Of a stretch of DNA of 64,000 bases, positions 44,433 through 56,000 are shown piece by piece; the stretch's first letter is position 1; every line of letters starts with the position of its first letter. A program made the translations under genes and the position numbers. A model generated the notes under the pieces. It did no database searches and was not told the origin of the DNA. It saw only the letters and a list, made by a program, of their open reading frames with translations. Source of the stretch: Paragorgia papillata (taxonomy: Eukaryota; Cnidaria; Anthozoa; Scleralcyonacea; Coralliidae); assembly GCA_035771165.1 (NCBI GenBank), contig JAWNZC010000348.1:4514501-4578500 (forward strand), given 5' to 3'.

Positions 44433-46260
44433 TTGCAACTGAAAATTCACGGCCCAGATGTCTATTAATCAATGGCTTAAAGTGCCTATGAAGCGAAAAT
44501 TAAGTCTGTCTTCGGTTTGAAAAACAGATAATTAAAATGGCATCTTTTGTACTAGTTGTTGTTGAGATATTTCAGTTTGCTTAATTTAATATGCAAATTA
44601 ATTAAAACATCTTGATGTCGCATGATGAGTTATTAGAGAAACTTGTACTGATCTTTGCTATGTTTTTTTAAATTTTTTTTGCTGCCAGAAAATTCAGATT
44701 TTTTTAAGCAGGCTAATCCACACATTCACAACCTGACCTCGTGCCCTAAGCTAGTACGTTCTGAAAAACGGCAATATTTTAGTCTTCTCATAAATCATGT
44801 CGTACATATTTCAGTTTGTTTGGTATGAAATTAAACATCTTGACGTCACATGTGCCTAATGAGTAATTATCGGAGGAAGTTATATATCTTTGCTATATTA
44901 TCAAACCAAATTGATTCGAAAGAAACATGTGGGTGTGTTTTTCCTACAACGCCAAACATGTAGAATTAATTTTGAAGGTTATGTAATAGTTAAAATATTC
45001 GCGTCCGATCTTTATGGGTATCTACAATGGCTCACCGACTTATCAAATTGTAAGTGTAAATGATGAACACTTTGTTTAAGAGTCGTAGAAAAGGTTAAAT
45101 AAGATAATTTTAACTAAAAAAAAGCTGAATTTGAGCCACTAGTGCCTATTAACTTTGATAAAACATTGATGTTTTATTAATTAATTAATGTTTTATCCGT
45201 ATTTAAAGATGCTGATTAAACATTCATTTCTTTTGAATTTTCGTCATGAATTATTGATGATTTGATAACAATAGATAATAATCTACAAAGTGTGTCGCGG
45301 TAAGTTCATGTTTCTTGACAAACTGTATTTGCAATATATATTTCGTGTAGAGTTATTGGTATGTTTTTCGTGGGCATGTTTCTTTCGTTAAGCAAAAGTA
45401 TCGCATTCTCTCAAACCATACATAGTCATTCGAGTGCACTTACATCGAGTTCACTGCTCGAGTGTTTCCATCAGGTTATATATATAAACACCGAAACACG
45501 GGCGGCTATTTTCTATTTCTACACACGTACATGCATGTCGATCTAACTAATCTCCATTTACATCACAAATCTACAGTCACCTCCACAATCCTTTGTTGCC
45601 GTCATGTCAGTTAGAAATTTTTGAATGCATGGTTCATCAGTTATAAAGGACTCAGGAAATTGAAGAACCGGAATCATGATAGACTTGCTCCAACTCCTCC
45701 AAGTCCGCCTCTTAGCGCTAGAATGTTTGAACTGAGGACTTTGAGAAAGTCTAGAATCATGGCTGACTGAGTCTCTAACCGCAAGACCTTACAAGGAAAT
45801 CTGAAAGAAAACCCAGGAGCGAAACTATATACAAAATACCGTATTTGTACTCGTTTGTTCATCTGTCGATATCCACCTATAATGACCTGAGGCTAATGAT
45901 TCTAGCATATTCCGGTATAATAAAAAAATAGCATAATGTATATCATAAATCTCAAAATATGGAAACTAACAAGCACAAAATCTGACGAAATGATCATGAT
46001 TTCGACTTTATATCAAAGTCCAGGCAAGTTCTTTACGATGTATATGTATTATACTAAAGCAATAGAACATGAAGTCCTATAGAAGGTTATAGTCAACAAA
46101 GATCGCGATTTAAGGCGGTCGCTTGCAAAACAGGAAAACCCACTGCACAGATGGTAAAGTACTCTATCAGACTGACGGACCTATATAAACCAACTTTAAT
46201 TTGGGATTACCAAAACTTGATATAAATAGTTTAAGTTTAATTAGGGCTTGGGTTCTCCGA
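44433..46260. other. No gene seen
   Basis: 45180-45260 (attaaacattcatttctttt, gaatttt) resembles 57105-57165, part of a dispersed repeat. Otherwise featureless AT-rich DNA. Confidence 0.4.
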
Positions 46261-46269
46261 GGATTCTAA

Positions 46270-46532
46270 ACCTCGTATTTCCCTCATTGCTCATGCATGC
46301 AAGAGGGAAATTTTCCCTTTGTCTTCTAATTTTCCTGTGCATGTTGATGAGGGAAAATTAGAAGACAAAGAAATCCTTTGTCTTCTTCTAAATTTCCCGC
46401 TTGCATATATTTTCCCTCATCAACATGCACGGGAAAATAGCGATTAAATTTCCCCTTTGCCTCGGGAACATTTGTAATATCACAAACCTTCCCTCGGCTG
46501 CGGGAAATTTAATCGCTAATTTCCCTCAAGTC
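46270..46532. repeat. Complex hairpin repeat
   Basis: Several overlapping inverted pairs: tttgtcttctaattttcc with gaaaattagaagacaaa, gcgattaaatttccc with gggaaatttaatcgc, catgttgatgaggg with ccctcatcaacatg. It looks like a decayed fold-back element, and the Mutator-type insert that follows lies at its edge. Confidence 0.6.
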
Positions 46533-46768
46533 TACCCTGCGAGCAGAGCCTTCTTTTCCTTATTTCTTCGCTGAGAGAGAGGAAGAAAATTGCGCATGCA
46601 TGTCAGTTGCTTGGCTACAATCTCAAACCCAGTCCCAATCAGAGCAGAAAACGAAACGAGAACCGGTTAAACGGGTCTTAAACGGGTTACTTCGTCCTCA
46701 GTAAATCTTACTTTTCTTCCTCTCTCTCAGCGAAGAAATAAGGAAAAGAAGGCTCTGCTCGCAGGGTA
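46533..46768. mobile_element. Mutator-type MITE, ends TACCCTGCGAGCAGAGCC
   Basis: 236 bp with inverted arms of about 58 bp (TACCCTGCGAGCAGAGCC, ttcttttccttatttcttcg, ctgagagagaggaag and complements). The 9-bp flank CCTCAAGTC is exact (46524-46532, 46769-46777). Confidence 0.87.
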
Positions 46769-47056
46769 CCTCAAGTCATGTTATTACTTATAATTATTCC
46801 GCACAGATGAACAATCACCATGCAGTGCATGTCAAATGCAATACCACTTTTCGCATGCTATATAAACACAAAATAATTACTGTAATATTGTATGGGTTTT
46901 TTTTTAAAAGTTAGTGGCGTTATACAAAAGGAACTTGTTTACAAAATTATAAATTTTCAAAAAAAGCATAACTTAGCTTAGCTTACAAAACAGAGGTAAA
47001 GAAAACAACCGGCGAGCACATGGCCTTGAGTGCGAGTGAGACTTTTACAGTTAGTC

Positions 47057-47259
47057 TTCACCAAAAGATATGTTTGCGGAAGTTCGTTCCGAAGTTTGCA
47101 AGTTTATTGGGAAGTTCGCCGTCAGTTCGTTTTGAACTACGCGTTTGATTGGCTGCTAGGAACCAACCAGCCAATCAAATTACGTTCAAAAGAAGCATGC
47201 GAACTATACGCAACAAATCTGCAGACATCCGAACGAACTTCCAAACTGATTTTGGTGAA
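47057..47259. mobile_element. MITE with ends TTCACCAAAA
   Basis: The ends are TTCACCAAAAGATATG and AACTGATTTTGGTGAA; the inner arms are ggaagttcgttc / gaacgaacttcc and gattggctg / cagccaatc. The boundary beyond the ends is unclear. Confidence 0.66.
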
Positions 47260-47659
47260 CAGTATGCCGTTGCAAATGACTGTAACAACTGATTAGGACC
47301 AGTAAACCTCATTTTCCATATCAGTGGAACGCCAGCTTGAATTAATTTCAGTATTATCAGACTTGATATCAAGTGTACCTATATACGCCGACACGCCGTC
47401 CTGTCAGGTAGTTTGTAGAAAGACTACGGCTGCAGTGGCTGCACGATTTACAGAAATGAAACATGTATTGCTGCATGCTAGTACACCCTTTCTTTGACTG
47501 TATTTTTCAATATGTTTATATCATTAAAACATTATAATCATCATTTATAGGAAGACCGAGAATCATGAATTACACATGTATTGATGAAATGCTTGGCTGC
47601 AAGTATACATGTCTCTTGATCTACAGTATGACCACTCTATTCTGTATTGAAAGAAATTT

Positions 47660-47898
47660 CATGGCCGTAGCAGGGGGTGAGGCCGATGGGGGTGGTGGTG
47701 AAGGGACCCCCAATAATTTGCTAGCTCTAGCTCAACTAATCAGCGGTCGTTCTCGTTCGTGATAATGCTGGCAGCTGGCTTATACCTGCTGGAAATTACT
47801 CTCACCCCCGGTCCTCCAGTGCAGTCAGTGCAGTCACAGTGCCCCCCCCCCAAAAAAAAAAAAAAAAAAAAAAAAGATTTCGTCTTGCTACGGCCCTG
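47660..47898. mobile_element. hAT-like element with G/C-rich and A-run interior
   Basis: The ends are CATGGCCGTAGCAGGG and, inverted, CAGGGCCGTAGCAAGAC; the flank aaattt occurs on both sides. It contains a run of 11 C followed by about 24 A at 47842-47876. Confidence 0.58.
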
Positions 47899-47999
47899 TA
47901 AATTTAAAGAATGGAACTTTACTATCAAGTTTATTGTTTTTTGTTTGTGATTATTTAATAAATTAAATATGCATTTTCTCATTCATTTCTTTTGCACAT

Positions 48000-48420
48000 G
48001 GAGAGAACAGTCAGATTTTCAGTATGAAATTCAAACAAATTCTCACCCTATTCTAAACTAAATTCCACCAATTAAATTTAATGGATTGGTCCTGGACCTT
48101 GCATGTTCAGTATGTAAAATATATGGCCACTCCTAGCCTCCTCCGTAAATAACTGATGTATCTTCTTAGTTATGGTAATAATCGCACTTTTTCCCAGTCA
48201 AAAATAGATTTCAGAGCTAATTACCCGAGACACAGCTGTAGCTTATGATGTCAGTTATCTAATAATGTTCGGATAAATCAGCAGTTACCAGCTGGGACAG
48301 CCGGACAGGACAGATCGAGTTGCCTGTGGAAGAGGCTAGGCCAACTCGCCACATGAATATTGCTGGGTCAATGTTCTTTTTGAGATATCCTGGTGACAGA
48401 CAAACAGACTAATTTAATAG
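48000..48420 (+). mobile_element. Copy of the LINE-tail-like repeat
   Basis: It shares attctcaccctattct, aatggattggtcct and tttttgagatatcctggtga with 43840-43980 in the same order. It ends cagacaaacagac without the long CAAA run. Confidence 0.45.
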
Positions 48421-49195
48421 GCCCTGTTACAAAGTCACAAACAAACAATAAGATCAAAGTCATGGCAACAGCATCTGATACATGATGTCGGTATCATTTT
48501 CTGGAGAATAACTCAAAAGTACACATTTAGCATGGTAACAACCATCCAGCTACAGCTGCTAAGGTTTCTTAAAAGCTTCCAAGTAAATTCTGAATCAGGC
48601 TAGCTATTGGACAACAGCACGCATATTTTAGGTAACGCCGTTTGGCATTAACGTCGTGAGCTTTTACAGCCTTACAGCCTGGCTACCCCAGATATATATA
48701 GTCTGATCTGTAAATAGAGACGACCGTCCCTCTGAATACCGCGGAGGTAAATTTAAGGTCTTTAATTAATAGCCTCCTCCGCAGGCAAGGCCAAATATGC
48801 ATTGCATCGCGGACTCGCGGTGCAATCCCGCATATAAGCGCCCTGATCTCGCACTTTCGGCTCGTATAGTACAGCTCTGAAAGCTCTAAGGAAAAATATC
48901 TGAGTGCCCACATAAGAAGAGAGGAGGCAAATTTTCTGGGAGGGGAAAGGACGGCTGATAGGCGAATTTCAGGGTATTGTACGCGCATAATTTTGCAAAG
49001 GAATTGGCGGGCTCTTGGCGGGCTCCCCACAAAGTAAGGCAAGCAATGGCAAACAGACTTGCTAGCGAGCAATAACAGCAGAACAACAGTGTTAAACATC
49101 CAGAAACTGTATCTATACTTTGTTTATTTTAAACTGCAGTATGTTTACTTTGAGTGGAGTTTACAAGATTTTTGGAAAAAACACCCTGAAACTCG

Positions 49196-49945
49196 CCTAT
49201 TTGCAGGGCGCTTTCCTTTTGAGCAATCCAAATCCAGATTTCAAAATCGGATTTCCGATTTACTGTTCCATATTCCAAAATCTGAAAAATGATTCGAATC
49301 TACTCAATCTAGTGAATCGCTATTCGGTAGGCGAACGTGGATTTTTCGGATTTTATCTCAATCCAGATTGCGATTTTTCGTTCCTTTTGCAATTAACTTT
49401 TCTGACCGCTGACCACGGCAATTGTGAAGTCGGCTCGTGAGGTAAAATGGCGGAAAAAGAACAAGGTGAGTACTTCTAGACGATGAGTTTTATTAGTCTA
49501 CAGTCCACATACCATTGTTGTTGTCAATTAGCCAGTAGAGACTAATAGCTAAGATGCCCCGTTGTTATTTTTTAACTTTGTAGAAACACCTACAGTACGC
49601 TTGACAGTTGTTACAACAGGATATTTGCCTGAAAAGATTTGCGAGAATCCAAATTGTGGCCATCCTTTTTCTGCATCAAGTAAAGGTCTACATAACTACA
49701 TTGCAAAGATAATGGAGCATGCTCGTTTTATTCAACGGACGAATATTCCATGGCCAAGCCTGAGAAAAATGACAATGGAGGCCGCCATTTTCCAGCATTT
49801 GCGCCCGCGTCAGGTTCACAAGCTGACCAGCGCAGCACGTCCGTTCCATTTATTAACAAAATCTGAAAAATCCAAATCTCAAAAATCTGGATTTGGATTG
49901 CTCGTGGATTGCTCAAAAGGAAAGCGCCCTAAAGGCGAAGAGAAA
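49196..49945. mobile_element. Inverted-repeat element enclosing exon-like sequence
   Basis: The left arm cgcctatttgcagggcgctt, tccttttgagcaatccaaat, ccagatt pairs with the right arm aatccaaatctcaaaaatct, ggatttggattgctc, ctcaaaaggaaagcgcccta. The target duplication is not evident. The interior 49447-49850 holds an ATG exon, donor, acceptor and second exon-like block (next entry). Confidence 0.66.
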
Positions 49946-49963
49946 TGGTTAGCTAGCGCTTAA
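49447..49963 (+). CDS. Putative two-exon small ORF inside the inverted-repeat element
   Basis: Exon 1, 49447-49465, reads MAEKEQ then one base, with a strong donor CAAG|gtgagt. After a 111-bp intron the acceptor actttgtag opens 49577, which continues in phase as ETPTVRLTVVTTGYLPEKIC, ENPNCGHPFSASSKGLHNYI, AKIMEHARFIQRTNIPWPSL. The 3' part (from about 49860) runs into the right repeat arm and stops at 49963. No family is recognised. It cannot be the MLX start: phase 1 into MLX exon 2 gives a stop. Either a captured gene 5' end or a real small gene overrun by repeats. Confidence 0.35.
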
Positions 49964-50026
49964 CACTGCTAGATGAACATGGTTAGTTTGTTTTCTAAAA
50001 AGTTAACGGTTTAATTACGTTACAAG

Positions 50027-50053
50027 ATGTCGAAGAGAGCAGCTTTAAATGAG
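50027..50053 (+). CDS. MLX: MLX exon 1
   Basis: This short start exon encodes MSKRAALNE and ends GAG|gtgaat in phase 0. It was chosen because it joins exon 2 in frame. The nearby ATG exon at 49447 ends in phase 1 and would hit a stop in exon 2. A further upstream non-coding exon is possible. Confidence 0.72.
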
Positions 50054-53000
50054 GTGAATATAATTTTAGTATATATTTTTATTTGTAATTTTTGTGTCAG
50101 ACTATTGGTACACTGTGGCATAAAATACTGAAATACTAAAGTATTGGATATAATGTCTCCTATTGTCCGAGTCGTAGCCACTGTTTAACTGATTTTAGTT
50201 TTAATGTGAACTGACTGAAGGTAAAGCTGACTTCATTAATTAACAGTCTTTATATTACAGAAATACCTGTACATGTAACAACTAACAAGTTTAAAACAGT
50301 GATGGTGATTCATGGCAGTTTGATTTTGATAAATTTAGTATACACAGTAGTTTTAAGGTTGTTTAAGTAGTTTCATAATCTCATCACTGGTCATCACTCT
50401 ACTGTAACATTTTTTCATACATTTTTTGTTATTATTATCATCTCTTGACAAGATAATTTGATGAAATACCCTGAGGGATGATCATTCTTGATACAATCAA
50501 CAATTGAAAGGGATAATATTTTGTTGAATTTCCTAAGTGGTTCTATAAATGACGTGTTAGAGTAAAACAATCTTTTATATATATGTATCCAGACCATGGT
50601 TTGTTTTTACCATTCTGGATCACTGTTTCAGATGTTCAAATTTTGCTGGCATGAATTTCTTAGGGTTTCATACAAACTTTGACATGAAAAACTTGAAATA
50701 GCTATACTGTAATGCCTATAATAGTGAATGGAGCAAAGTGAAAGTGTGGTGAACTGCCAAGGTTTTTGGTGATGGAAACACATTTTCACTTTTCTCTATC
50801 TAAAACACTGCCTATATGTGCACTTTAATTTTTTATATAATAAATATTAAATTTATTTGGTCTTTATGGGAAACTATTTAGTTTGTACTAACCTCAACTG
50901 TGGCTCGGTCCATACTGTCAAGACATTGGTCAGTCTGATACTTTGTCTTTCATGTACAGACCTCATTTTCGGTTAATTATCTCTTAATTATCACAGTATT
51001 ATAATGACTCACTGAGACAATCTTGTATGTTTTAATTGTTGTTTTTGCACTGTTTAATGCAGCTTTGTTTTGGTTTTCATACATGCATGGTATTCGTACA
51101 TAGTACAGTACTAAATAAGCTTAAATACTCTGCTATGGCAGGATATTTATACTTTGTAACAGTGGACCCATATTGAATTACAGTAGCTCATGGTAATTTG
51201 GGGGAGCAATGATACAGTAAATCTGTGATAAATTGAATAACTAAATACTGTGAATAACTAAAAATATCAGTGTACTGCCCAACTTTAGAAGTGACCAGAA
51301 GTCAGGGGCAAAATAGTTAGTATCAGGCCCAGCTACATGTGGGGGGGGGGGGGGGTGATGAAATTTCATCTATTTACTATGAAGGGGTGCAGCTGGGCAT
51401 TCATCCCAGAAAATTTCTGAATTCTAGGAGTTTTAAAAGCCAGGATCTATTTTGTGTTTTTTTAGGGTATTTTCCTAACTTGTATTTTAGGCTGGGAGTA
51501 TTGAAGAGGTGTATGGATTTGATGTCCTGATAATTTTTTAGGCCTAAATGGTGCATGAGACCCCAGGGCAGTTTTAAGGAACCCTTTCTCACCAGCTTTG
51601 GTCAAATAGTATAAATCTACAGCTGTAGCTTTCTGGTTGGATCATTTTCAGTTGAGGTGTATACAAATATATTTGGTTATCATACAGACTGTAGTTAATT
51701 ATTTACATTACGTTTTAGTGCCAAACTACAGCCAGTGGCTTTCAAGCTGGAGTTCAACCTATTAGTGAAGGTATTGTTGTTCATTAGATTTTTTAAAAAT
51801 TTATATATTTTAATTGGATAATGAAACATTGTGCTTTTTTGAGTACTGTACAAGTCATGTAGTTGCTGACAAATTTATGCGTACAGATTTGAACGAGGAT
51901 GTCAAAGAAGAACCTTCAAGCCCTTTAGATGAAAGTGAGATGTGTAATGCAGGTACGGTACATGATTGTACAATTGTTATGAGATGACACTTAACGTATA
52001 ACTGTCTCTTGTCTAAGTTGGTCTTTTATTTACTCACCGTGATTTACTGTACTGTACAGTAAATTTATTCTAACTTACAATTTTACTCGCCTAGCTTTGG
52101 GGAAGTTTTTGAACAGGAATGAGTTAACTTCATTATCTCAATGAAATCAATGTTAAATTTGTACAAAATTAAAATGTAAAGCGTTTTAATAAGGTTACCA
52201 CTGTTTCATATTGTTTCTATGCTTCCCAGGTTGAGAATCTTGCCAAGATCTTGCCACTGTTTTCATGTATTGTTACAAAATAATGAACTTTTCTATTATT
52301 TTTATGTTACTTGTAGATATAGATGGTGACGATGATGGTAATGTAAAAAGTTTTGCAATAAGCAAGAGAAGAACGGCTCATACAGTTGCTGAACAAAAGA
52401 GGAGAGATGCCATTAAGGTGACTCTTATAGACAAAAACTGAATATCATGTTATGATTGGAATCACCCTCCTTCCAATAACCACCCTTCTTCAAATAACCA
52501 CCCTCTTTCAAATAACCACCCTCCTTCAAATAACCACCCTCTTTCAAATAACCACCCTCCTTCCAATAACCACCCTCTTTCAAATAACCACCCTCCTTCC
52601 AATAACCACCCTTCTTCAAATAACCACCCTCTTTCAAATAACCACCCTCCTTCAAATAACCACCCTCCTTCAAATAACCACCCTCCTTCCAATAACCACC
52701 CTTCTTCAAATAACCACCCTCTTTCAAATAACCACCCTCCTTCAAATAACCACCCTCCTTCCAATAACCACCCTTCTTCAAATAACCACCCTCTTTCAAA
52801 TAACCACCCTCCTTCAAATAACCACCCTCTTTCAAATAACCACCCTCCTTCAAATAACTACCCTCCTTCAAATAACCACCCTCTTTCAAATAACCACCCT
52901 CCTTCAAATAACTACCCTCCTTCAAATAACCACCCTTCTTCAAATAACCACCCTCCTTCAAATAACCACCCTCCTTCAAATAACCACCCTCCTTCAAATA

Positions 53001-56000
53001 ACCACCCTCTTTCAAATAACCACCCTCCTTCAAATAACTACCCTCCTTCAAATAACCACCCTTCTTCAAATAACCACCCTCCTTCAAATAACCACCCTTC
53101 TTCAAATAACCACTCTCCTTCAAATAACCACCCTCCTTCAAATAACCACCCTTCTTCAAATAACCACCCTTCTTCAAATAACCACTCTCCTTCAAATAAC
53201 CACCCTTCTTCAAATAACCACCCTCCTTCAAATAACCACTCTCTGTCAAATAACCACCCTCCTTCAAATAACCACTCTCTGTCAAATAACCACCCTCCTT
53301 CAAATAACCACCCTCCTTCAAATAACCACCCTCCTTCAAATAACCACCCTCCTTCAAATAACCACCCTCCTTCAAATAACCACCCTCCTTCAAATAACCA
53401 CCCTCCTTCAAATAACCACTCTCTGTCAAATAACCACCCTCCTTCAAATAACCACCCTTCTTCAAATAACCACCCTCCTTCAAATAACCACTCTCTGTCA
53501 AATAACCACCCTCCTTCAAATAACCACCCTTCTTCAAATAACCACCCTTCAAATAACCACCCTTCTTCAAATAACCACCCTCCTTCAAATAACCACCCTT
53601 CTTCAAATAACCACCCTCCTTCAAATAACCACCCTCCTTTAAATAACCACCCTCCTTCAAATAACCACTCTCTGTCAAATAACCACCCTCCTTCAAATAA
53701 CCACCCTCCTTCAAATAACCACCCTTCTTCAAATAACCACCCTCCTTCAAATAACCACCCTCCTTCAAATAACCACCCTTCTTCAAATAACCACTCTCTG
53801 TCAAATAACCACCCTCCTTCAAATAACCACCCTCCTTCAAATAAGAGACACTCTCTGTCAAATAACCACCCTTCTTCAAATAACCACTCTCTTTCAAATA
53901 ACCACCCTCTTTCAAATAACCACCCTCTTCAAATAACCACCCTTACAGTTACAGTTAAAGTGTCTATGAGGTGAAAAACTCGTTTTTTCCTTTTGATGAA
54001 GAGAAGAGCGTGGCAGGAGCATTCACCAAAAATTTCAAGAGAATCTGACGTGTTGGTGGCACAGTGGTTAGCGCACGTGCCTTTCACCTCTGCGAACCGG
54101 GTTCAATTCCTGCTCTCAGCAGAATAGTGTGAGAATAGTGTGAGAATAGTGCTTCCAGTTTGACTCTACCAAACATCGCAGGTTTCCTCCGGGTACTCCG
54201 GTTTCCTCCTGTAGAAACACTGGACCAATGAGGGATGGCCCTTACTGGACCTCTAGGGAGAACAGTTAGCTATTAAAATAAGATTAGTTGAGTTTAGTTG
54301 AGTCTTCGAGCTACAGGTATGAACGTTTGCCATGGCTAGTTCATTTCTAGAGAAATTTGGGATAGGGGGAACAATGCCTTATGACGTACGCAGATGGACA
54401 ACTATACTGTACATAAGAACAATGTATTTTAGCATAATTAATGATTCAATCTGCGTACTACGTGCTAAGTCATTGTTACTGAGAAGCCCAAATTTCTCAA
54501 AATACGAACAAGCTATGGGCCTATGGAAAACTTTGAGGAACTATATACCAGATTCTCTTCAAATTTTCAGCGAATGCTCGCCATGCTCTTCTGTTCATTA
54601 AAACCAAATAATGTCAACGAGCTTTTTCATTTCATAGACACTTTAATATTGTTCCTGTCTTTGGTAAAGTTCTTATAGGAACCATAGTAATTTATTTTTA
54701 AAAAGATCAGCTGCATTTAACTTCGGGCTATACCTAGACTTTCCAAAAGTGGTCGACTTGTGGCAAGTCTAGGCCATACTGTGACTCGTATAGCGCAAGA
54801 CAATGATGATACCGTGTAAATAGCATGGTCAAGTTTTGTTACACACCCTTGTTGTCCTTTTGTGAATTTCCTTTCTAATCGTGATTTGTTTTTGTATGTT
54901 ATAGAAAGGCTACGATGATCTACAGCGTATTGTTCCTACCTGTCTAAATGACGATTCACCAGGCGCTCCTAAAATGAGTAAAGCAGTTATTTTGCAAAAA
55001 TGTAAGCACCGGCTGCCACGCAGGCTGGCCAGTACTTACTCGGTAGCAGGTCCGCATCCCTCCCGCTTCATCCCCTATAAAACCGGCTGCTACGCAGGCT
55101 AAGACTGGATATTCTTGTTATCATGCGTAAGCCGAATCCAATAATTGTTTTATTATACATTCAAAATAGTCATACTAAGATGCAAAAAAAAAGACTCGTG
55201 CGATTAATCTTGCAAGATGGACTTTTTGGAAAATTTTGTTATTTTGTAATTTTTGCGCGCTTTGTCGTAGTGACGTCATCAGCGTCCAATATTTTTTTGG
55301 ACACCTCTGTTCAATGCAACCTCGTACCCAGGGTTGAAAAGACCCTGGGTACGAGGTTGTGTCCAATGATTCACAGTATTCGACGGAAATGACGTTACAG
55401 CCGCCGGACATTGAGAAATAACTGGAGTATGTTGACCAATAAGGAACGAGAATGAAGTTTGAATGTATAATAATATTATATTATTGTACAGCGCACACTG
55501 TCAGTAAGTTTATGATTCTTGTACAGATATATCAGATACACATGCTCGTGTAGTTATAAAGCTTTTATCCCGTGTTAAAATATCCTTATAATTCACGAGG
55601 AAAATTCAAAAGAAACGAATGTTTAAACAGGTGTTGTAAATCGGATACAGCATTGATTATGCTTCAGTCATTTGAGACCACGGCCCCCCGACCTCCGGGA
55701 CATAGCGGGGAATTTAACATTTCCCAAGTGTTAAAAAACATAAATTTCCCCGCCCCTGGGGTCTGTTAAAAAAACCGTATGGCCGGGCTCCAATATTTCC
55801 GAATTTATACGGCTTACCAGTATTCTATTTCCAGTCAGGGCCAAGGATTTTCCTGTGGCGGGCCGTTCCCAAAAAGGGACTCTTTTAGGGGGAAATTTTT
55901 GAAATTTAGAAAAGATTCATCTATACCTGTTTATCTATAATAAACATCTATGGCAATTAGCCTGAGTCCGAAATTTTCCTTTTATATCTTTATTGCTTTA

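Noticed and set aside
49447..49465. MAEKEQ exon as the MLX start
   Set aside because: Its donor leaves phase 1. Joined to MLX exon 2 this frame ends at a stop within 17 codons, whereas the 50027 exon joins in frame.
52425..53915. 496-residue GGYLKE-repeat open frame (and plus-strand TLLQIT-repeat frame)
   Set aside because: Both are products of an 18-bp intronic minisatellite whose unit length is a multiple of 3. Several frames on both strands are open, and the array lies between two well-supported MLX exons.
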